The notes beneath the pieces were generated by a model that ran no database searches, had not been told where the DNA came from, and was given only the letters and a program-made list of their open reading frames with translations. Both the position numbers and the translations under genes were made by a program. This document shows, piece by piece, positions 15,914-19,761 of a stretch of 19,761 bases of DNA. Each line of letters starts with the position of its first letter. Position 1 is the first letter of the stretch. The stretch lies in assembly GCA_002497965.1 (NCBI GenBank), contig DAFR01000023.1:5879-25639 (forward strand). The letters run 5' to 3'. The stretch is from Methanomicrobiaceae archaeon UBA436 (GTDB lineage Archaea > Halobacteriota > Methanomicrobia > Methanomicrobiales > Methanoculleaceae).

Positions 15914-16288
15914 ATGCAAAAAGGTGGGTTCGACAAGGAGAGGCACGGCAAAATAATCATTGCCATCTCTCTTTTTTTTATCCTGATTGGTATCGTTGGC
16001 GGTGGCTTATTCGAGCGCGATTTTTCTATCTCGGTGATAATTATCAGTGTTGCCGCGCTTGCTGCTGGAATCGTATGGCGCATGAACAGGAATCTGGGTG
16101 ACATGCCTGTTTTATTCGTTATAATCGGATTTTGCATCATGCTTGCATATATCTGGACGGGAGTGGTTTCCGGTAACTTCCTGTGGATAATACTTGGTAT
16201 TATACTTTCGGTTCTCTGGATGCTCCTCGTAATCAGGGAGAATCCAACAATAATCAAAGGAAAAAGAGGTGACGCTGATGATGAGTAG
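15914..16288 (+). CDS. Small four-helix membrane protein
   Basis: The protein (124 aa) is of unknown family. It has a short charged N-terminus (MQKGGFDKERHGK), then four hydrophobic segments at about residues 13-33, 38-58, 63-86 and 89-107, and a charged tail ending DADDE. GGTGG (15901-15905) is the likely ribosome site, eight bases before ATG 15914. It starts 16 nt after the archaeocin gene and shares its AT-rich composition, so both are probably co-transcribed. By position it is a candidate immunity or export partner, which is inference only. Confidence 0.7.
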   Translation: MQKGGFDKERHGKIIIAISLFFILIGIVGGGLFERDFSISVIIISVAALAAGIVWRMNRNLGDMPVLFVIIGFCIMLAYIWTGVVSGNFLWIILGIILSVLWMLLVIRENPTIIKGKRGDADDE

Positions 16289-16619
16289 GGTTTGTATTTT
16301 TTTATGTGTGGTACTGTCTGTTTTGGGTGCTGGGTGCATTACAGGAAGTCAAATATCTCTCACCGATCATCTCCAGCCCGAAACGTATCACCTTACATAT
16401 GATAGTACGGTAGGGGATACATTCACCTACAATGTTACGTCCACTGTCGAAGAACCGAAAACGACTGTGTTGACTCACATTCTGACAGTCGTTTCCGATA
16501 TAGAACGCGATTCCATTGTACTACAGTCGCATTATCGAAATTATTCGGGGAATTGCGTACTTAATGACGATGAATTCACTTTTACAATTCCCGATGGCGC
16601 ATCGGTGGTGTACGCGTGA
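16278..16619 (+). CDS. Small putative lipoprotein
   Basis: The protein (113 aa) has a short hydrophobic signal with a lipobox (VLGAGC, cysteine 20), so it is probably lipid-anchored outside the membrane. The rest is polar and strand-rich (TYHLTYDSTVGDTFTYNVTSTVEE), with several N-glycosylation-like NxT/S sites and no recognised family. A strong ribosome site GAGGTGA (16266-16272) lies five bases before ATG 16278 and eight before ATG 16281; either could start. The gene overlaps the upstream membrane protein by 11 nt and the next gene by GTGA, indicating an operon. It ends abruptly after DGASVVYA and could be a truncated longer protein. Confidence 0.6.
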   Translation: MMSRVCIFLCVVLSVLGAGCITGSQISLTDHLQPETYHLTYDSTVGDTFTYNVTSTVEEPKTTVLTHILTVVSDIERDSIVLQSHYRNYSGNCVLNDDEFTFTIPDGASVVYA

Positions 16620-17239
16620 AGATTGATTATATCGTCAAAGAGGAACTCTTGCGCTCACTCGCAATCTACTGGATATTGTTTCTCATCATTGCTATTCCCA
16701 CCGTGGGTGGCTACTTGCCGTTATCCACGGCTTCTGCATTTCCTCTGGCAGCGATCCTCACTGCAATATATTTCTGTGTCATGGTGTGGTACAGGCGGAA
16801 TGAAAATCTGCACGATCCCAACCCCATAAGCATTCTCCGTCATGCTCTCCGGTCGGGAGAACAGCGAGAGGAGAAGACGAAGCAGAGAAGAGCCATCGTT
16901 GAGAAGGCGGTCGATGCCTTCCTTGTCGTCACGATCTTCCTGATCTATCTCTACGCGTCCTTTGCATACTCCATCAGCCAAATCTACTGGCTCCCCGTCC
17001 TTATCCTCATCGGCCTGTTCCTGGCGCGGATTATCTTCACCGACGGCGGCGAGCGCCGCGTCACCCTTGCACGATTGGTTGTCTTCTACCTCATAGCAGC
17101 CGCGATCCTTGTTTTGCGCTACCTGGCACTGGGGTATCTCGTTCTTCCCCTCCTCCAGGCAATCGTGCTTGTCGGCATCATTACTTTTCCCATTCTCTAC
17201 ATCTGGGAACGGCGACGCACACCGAAGGGAAAGGACTGA
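16616..17239 (+). CDS. Multi-helix membrane protein of unknown function
   Basis: The protein (207 aa) has about six predicted membrane helices: 12-35, 38-60, a charged cytoplasmic-type loop (RRNENLHDPNPISILRHALR and EEKTKQRR), then 100-122, 125-143, 151-172 and 176-196, ending in a basic tail. No family is recognised. The GTG start overlaps the stop of the lipoprotein gene (GTGA), so translation is probably coupled. Base composition shifts from AT-rich at the 5' end to GC-rich in the second half, so the gene may span an old recombination join. Confidence 0.62.
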   Translation: MKIDYIVKEELLRSLAIYWILFLIIAIPTVGGYLPLSTASAFPLAAILTAIYFCVMVWYRRNENLHDPNPISILRHALRSGEQREEKTKQRRAIVEKAVDAFLVVTIFLIYLYASFAYSISQIYWLPVLILIGLFLARIIFTDGGERRVTLARLVVFYLIAAAILVLRYLALGYLVLPLLQAIVLVGIITFPILYIWERRRTPKGKD

Positions 17240-17242
17240 TGG

Positions 17243-17521
17243 ATGTGCTCTGCGAATGACGGAGGGCTCACGACCGTAAAAGCAGTGCAGGTACTTGCCG
17301 TTCTGCTCATCGCATGCACTCTGTGCATTCCTGCAGCCGCGACCTCAACGATCTCCCTCGAATACTACCACATGGACCGGTGCCCGGACTGCAAGCTGAC
17401 TGATCCGCTGAACGCGGACCTGGAAGGCGCCTATGACGGCGCCCTCGCGATCGAATGGATCGACGTCGAGACCGTGGAAGGGTGGGAGCGATGGTCTTCT
17501 CCGGTTTCTCGCCCTGCCTGA
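17243..17521 (+). pseudogene. Truncated secreted thioredoxin-like protein (CPDC)
   Basis: An N-terminal signal helix (VLAVLLIACTLCIPAAA) is followed by ISLEYYHMDRCPDCKLTDPL, a thioredoxin-like start with a CPDC redox motif, then ALAIEWIDVETVEGWERW. The fold breaks off at about 17492, where the frame runs into unrelated residues and stops at 17521. At the same spot a CcdA-like segment begins in another frame. In related archaeal genomes such thioredoxin domains are, as I recall, fused to or followed by CcdA/DsbD-type membrane domains. This therefore looks like one gene that lost the end of its thioredoxin domain and the linker. It starts 3 nt after the membrane protein gene. Confidence 0.68.
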
Positions 17522-17844
17522 TGGCAATCCTCGGATTCATCCTGGTCTACGTCACGGGGTCTGGCAAAGGGTTGAGAAGCAGTCTCCTGAACTCTGTAAC
17601 GTCAACTACCGATATGACGCTGCTCGGCATCTCCTGGAGCAAATACGGGTATAACCCCTATGCAAAAGATCAGATTATTCACAATGAGCCGGAACCCGTT
17701 GACATAAACGGGTATACAGGGCTGATCTACGAGACCGAATCGGACCGGCTGATCGCCTGGACAGCGGCCGAGAACGCTACGTATCACGTGCGTGGGTCTC
17801 TCGACCGCGAAGAGTTGATCCGGGTGGCGCGGTCTATTCCCTGA
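17491..17844 (+). pseudogene. CcdA/DsbD first-helix fragment joined to a DUF4367-like tail
   Basis: The frame starting MVFSGFSPCLMAILGFILVY is the first helix of a CcdA/DsbD-type membrane thiol transporter, with the hallmark SPC cysteine. After GSGKGLRSSLLNSV the remaining five or so helices are absent. Instead the text continues into a soluble segment: DMTLLGISWSKYGYN and VDINGYTGLIYETESDRLIAW, then ATYHVRGSLDREELIRVARSIP. This tail resembles the C-terminus of DUF4367-type secreted proteins; that assignment is tentative. The piece is best explained by two deletions that fused remnants of two genes. It has no ribosome site of its own and is probably not functional. Confidence 0.62.
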
Positions 17845-18001
17845 AAACCACCACCATCTCATTTTACAGGGAGGGGAGTCGGACGACAACTCCGTCTTAC
17901 CGTAGACCACAAGCCCAGCCACCACGATCACCGGCGGCAAGAAAACAGTATTCGGAGCCGGGAACGAACTCGGCGCCCTCTCCCACCGGCCCGTCGGCCA
18001 A

Positions 18002-18091
18002 CACCGCCGATAAAACAACCCTTCTTCTCTGCCCCCGTCCTCCAGAGCAGGATCGAGCGCTGTGCTTTTGTGAATGACCGGCAAACGTGTA
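18002..18091 (+). repeat. Diverged direct repeat, downstream copy
   Basis: Partner of 14979-15068, 54 of 90 positions identical without gaps by hand count. Beyond the aligned part the sequence GGTATCTACC lies where the upstream copy has its TATA box, so this could be a decayed second copy of the archaeocin promoter region. No gene follows it here. Confidence 0.55.
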
Positions 18092-18326
18092 AAGAGATCG
18101 GATTCTCGGTATCTACCTGGCATGGGACTGGAGTGCAACGCGGAGAAAGCCTCACGCGAACGCAGGGCAGGAGTAAGGAATCCAGCGAGGTAATCTCTCC
18201 TCAAACCCCATTTACCCAGACGTTGCTCGCTGTATCGGAGAGTTCGCCCCAAAACTCCTCAACCGGGAGGGGCACGCCCAATCATACCTGATGGTGCTCA
18301 CGCTCCGACGGCACATCTGAAGAATC

Positions 18327-18368
18327 GGTTGGACCCGGTCTTGTCCCGGCAGAAGACCCGGGCCAACC
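18327..18368 (-). terminator. Long hairpin after gltA
   Basis: Two 16-base arms (18327-18342 and 18353-18368) pair at 14 of 16 positions around a 10-base loop. The hairpin lies 14 nt beyond the gltA stop codon. On the minus strand only a short T-containing stretch (GATTCTTC) follows, so it may act as a terminator or as a 3'-end stabilising structure. Confidence 0.55.
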
Positions 18369-18382
18369 CCGAAAAAGAGTGG

Positions 18383-19726
18383 TTATTCTTCCTTCAGCAT
18401 CGCGTTGATCGCTGCCGCCGCACGCTTCGCCGAGCCCATCGCCTCGATCACCGTCGCCGCGCCGGTGGCGATATCCCCGCCGGCGTAGACGTGGGGGATC
18501 GACGTCCGGCCGTTCTCATCGACTACGACGTTCCCCCTCCGCCCGCGCTCAAGCCCCGGGATCAGGGAGACGAGGAGCGGGTTCGGGCTCGTGCCGATCG
18601 CCTGGATGACCATGTCCACATCGAGGGTGAACTCGCTCCCCTCGATCGGCTCCGGCGACCGCCGGCCGCTTGCATCCATCTCGCAGAGAGACATCTTCAC
18701 GCACTCTATCCCGGTGACACCGCCTTTGCCCAGGATCCGGATCGGGTTTGTGCAGGTGAGGAACTCAATCTCCTCCTCCTTTGCGTGGACGACCTCCGCC
18801 CTCCGTGCCGGCATCTCCTCCTCGCCGCGGCGGTAGATCAGGTAGACCTTCGCGCCCAGCCGGCGCGCCACCCTGGCAGCATCCATCGCGACGTTTCCGC
18901 CGCCGACCACCGCCACACGCCCGGCGTGAAGGACAGGGGTGTCGTATTCGGGGAAGGCGTCGGCGTGCATCAGGTTCACCCTCGTGAGGAACTCGTTTGC
19001 GGAGTAGACGCCGTTTAAGTTCTCGCCGGGGATGCCCATAAACGCAGGAAGCCCTGCGCCCGTTGCCAGGAAGACCGCGTCGTAGCCCAGGAGTTCATCG
19101 AGACCGACGCTCATCCCCACCAGGTGGTTCTTCTTCAACCGCACACCCAGGGCAAGCACCTGCTCGATCTCTGCCCTGACTATATCCTTCGGGAGTCGGA
19201 ACGCAGGGATACCGTAGGCCAGGACACCCCCCGCCTCGTGCAGCGACTCAAAGATGGTTACGGCGTGGCCGGCACGGGCCAGTTCTGCCGCGGCGGTCAA
19301 CCCCGCCGGGCCTGAGCCAACAACCGCAACCCGCTTTCCGGTCGGTCTCGCCACGTCGGGGAGGGTCGGGTTGTTCTGCCTCTCCCAGTCGGCGACGAAC
19401 CGCTCGAGTGCGCCGATCCGTATCGGCGTCTCTTTGTTGCCGAGGACGCAGACACCTTCGCACTGGGTCTCCTGCGGGCAGACCCGGCCGCAGATGGCAG
19501 GGAGCATATTCTGCTCCTTGATGATGGCAGCCGCTTTCCTGTAATCCCCGGCTGCCACTTCCCGGAGGAAAGCCGGGATATCGATGGTCACCGGGCAACC
19601 GCTGACACAGAGCGGCTTCTTGCACTGGAGACAGCGCTCCGCTTCTGCCATGGCCTCAGGAGCCGTCATGCCGCAATCGACTTCACCAAAATCGCCAAGA
19701 CGCTCTTCTATGCTGCGGTCATGCAT
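18383..19726 (-). CDS. gltA: NADPH-dependent glutamate synthase small subunit-like / NfnB-type flavoprotein
   Basis: The protein (447 aa) is a cytoplasmic iron-sulfur FAD oxidoreductase. An N-terminal domain carries two [4Fe-4S] cysteine sets: C32, C35, C40, C44 and C79, C83, C89, C93. Next come the FAD motif VGSGPAGLTAA (about 136-146), an NADPH motif VGGGNVAMDAARVA, and the C-terminal FAD contact YAGGDIATGAATVIEAMGSAKRAA. The preceding gene ends with a PyrK/NfnA-like cysteine tail, so the pair is most likely NfnAB (electron-bifurcating transhydrogenase) or sulfide dehydrogenase SudAB rather than a true glutamate synthase. The symbol follows common annotation. ATG 19726, with GGGGGTGG upstream, is preferred over an in-frame GTG at 19735. 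It overlaps the upstream stop by 8 nt. Confidence 0.9.
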   Translation of the reverse strand: MHDRSIEERLGDFGEVDCGMTAPEAMAEAERCLQCKKPLCVSGCPVTIDIPAFLREVAAGDYRKAAAIIKEQNMLPAICGRVCPQETQCEGVCVLGNKETPIRIGALERFVADWERQNNPTLPDVARPTGKRVAVVGSGPAGLTAAAELARAGHAVTIFESLHEAGGVLAYGIPAFRLPKDIVRAEIEQVLALGVRLKKNHLVGMSVGLDELLGYDAVFLATGAGLPAFMGIPGENLNGVYSANEFLTRVNLMHADAFPEYDTPVLHAGRVAVVGGGNVAMDAARVARRLGAKVYLIYRRGEEEMPARRAEVVHAKEEEIEFLTCTNPIRILGKGGVTGIECVKMSLCEMDASGRRSPEPIEGSEFTLDVDMVIQAIGTSPNPLLVSLIPGLERGRRGNVVVDENGRTSIPHVYAGGDIATGAATVIEAMGSAKRAAAAINAMLKEE

Positions 19727-19761
19727 GGTGGCCACCCCCGCACCTGCACTGGTGCTCCTGG
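19719..19761 (-). CDS. 3' end of NfnA/PyrK-like FAD/NAD-binding subunit (partial)
   Basis: The last 13 codons of a gene entering from the right edge read QEHQCRCGGGHHA then stop. An EHxCxC tail is typical of the [2Fe-2S] end of PyrK/NfnA-type ferredoxin reductase subunits. The stop overlaps the gltA start (ATGCATGA), showing tight operon coupling. Confidence 0.62.
   Translation of the reverse strand, partial: QEHQCRCGGGHHA

Larger units (their letters stand above)
17845..18382. other. Non-coding region between the decayed genes and gltA
   Basis: These 538 bases hold no convincing gene on either strand; the long open frames present have the composition of shadow frames. The region contains the downstream copy of the diverged repeat (18002-18091) and a strong hairpin at 18327-18368 just past the gltA stop. 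Confidence 0.6.

Noticed and set aside
17602..18252. 216-codon minus-strand frame across the non-coding region
   Set aside because: No recognisable domain, no ribosome site, and it overlaps the CcdA/DUF4367 remnant, which has real motifs.
1..19761. CRISPR arrays, insertion sequences or integrase genes
   Set aside because: No regularly spaced repeats, transposase or integrase motifs are visible on either strand, although a tRNA lies at the left edge.

Overview
The window looks chromosomal and archaeal. The best fit is a Methanomicrobiales methanogen, probably close to Methanoculleus. The evidence is GC-rich coding sequence, TATA/BRE-type promoters instead of -35/-10 boxes, at least one near-leaderless transcript, an oligo-T terminator after a tRNA without encoded CCA, and gene families typical of that order (GH57 enzymes, a GT4-type glycogen synthase, an NfnB/GltA-like flavoprotein). 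The genus is an inference from gene content, not a database match.

Layout. (1) Positions 1-25 are the 3' end of a plus-strand tRNA followed by a T run. (2) Positions 66-10868, all minus strand, hold a six-gene glycogen operon. In transcription order it encodes a GH57 alpha-amylase-like protein, glycogen synthase (GT4), branching enzyme GlgB, a DUF3536-type GH57 amylase, 4-alpha-glucanotransferase MalQ and alpha-glucan phosphorylase GlgP. The first five genes overlap or nearly touch (ATGA junctions). GlgP follows a 112-nt AT-rich gap that looks like an internal promoter. The main promoter is a clear TATA box beside a perfect 7-4-7 palindrome. (3) Positions 11185-14401, plus strand, encode a two-domain GNAT acetyltransferase and a bacterial-type (AdiA-like) arginine decarboxylase. 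(4) Positions 14408-18370 are an accessory, partly decayed islet. It contains an MFS exporter remnant with its middle missing, a promoter and leader, a frameshifted halocin C8-like archaeocin precursor, three small membrane or lipoprotein genes, and a thioredoxin/CcdA/DUF4367-like chimeric remnant. The middle of the islet is visibly AT-richer than the flanks. Related 90-nt segments (60% identical, same orientation) lie on both sides of it. (5) Positions 18383-19761, minus strand, hold an NfnB/GltA-type flavoprotein gene and the last codons of its NfnA/PyrK-like partner.

Working together. The glycogen genes cover synthesis (GT4 synthase, GlgB) and mobilisation (GlgP, MalQ, GH57), which suits carbon and energy storage in a methanogen. 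The strongest novelty candidate is the halocin C8-like gene: secreted, with a 12-cysteine C-terminal peptide, followed by a four-helix membrane protein and a lipoprotein that could serve immunity or export. It would be a peptide antibiotic locus of haloarchaeal type in a methanogen, apparently caught in decay. Second come the altered catalytic positions in the first GH57 gene and the palindrome at the glycogen promoter.
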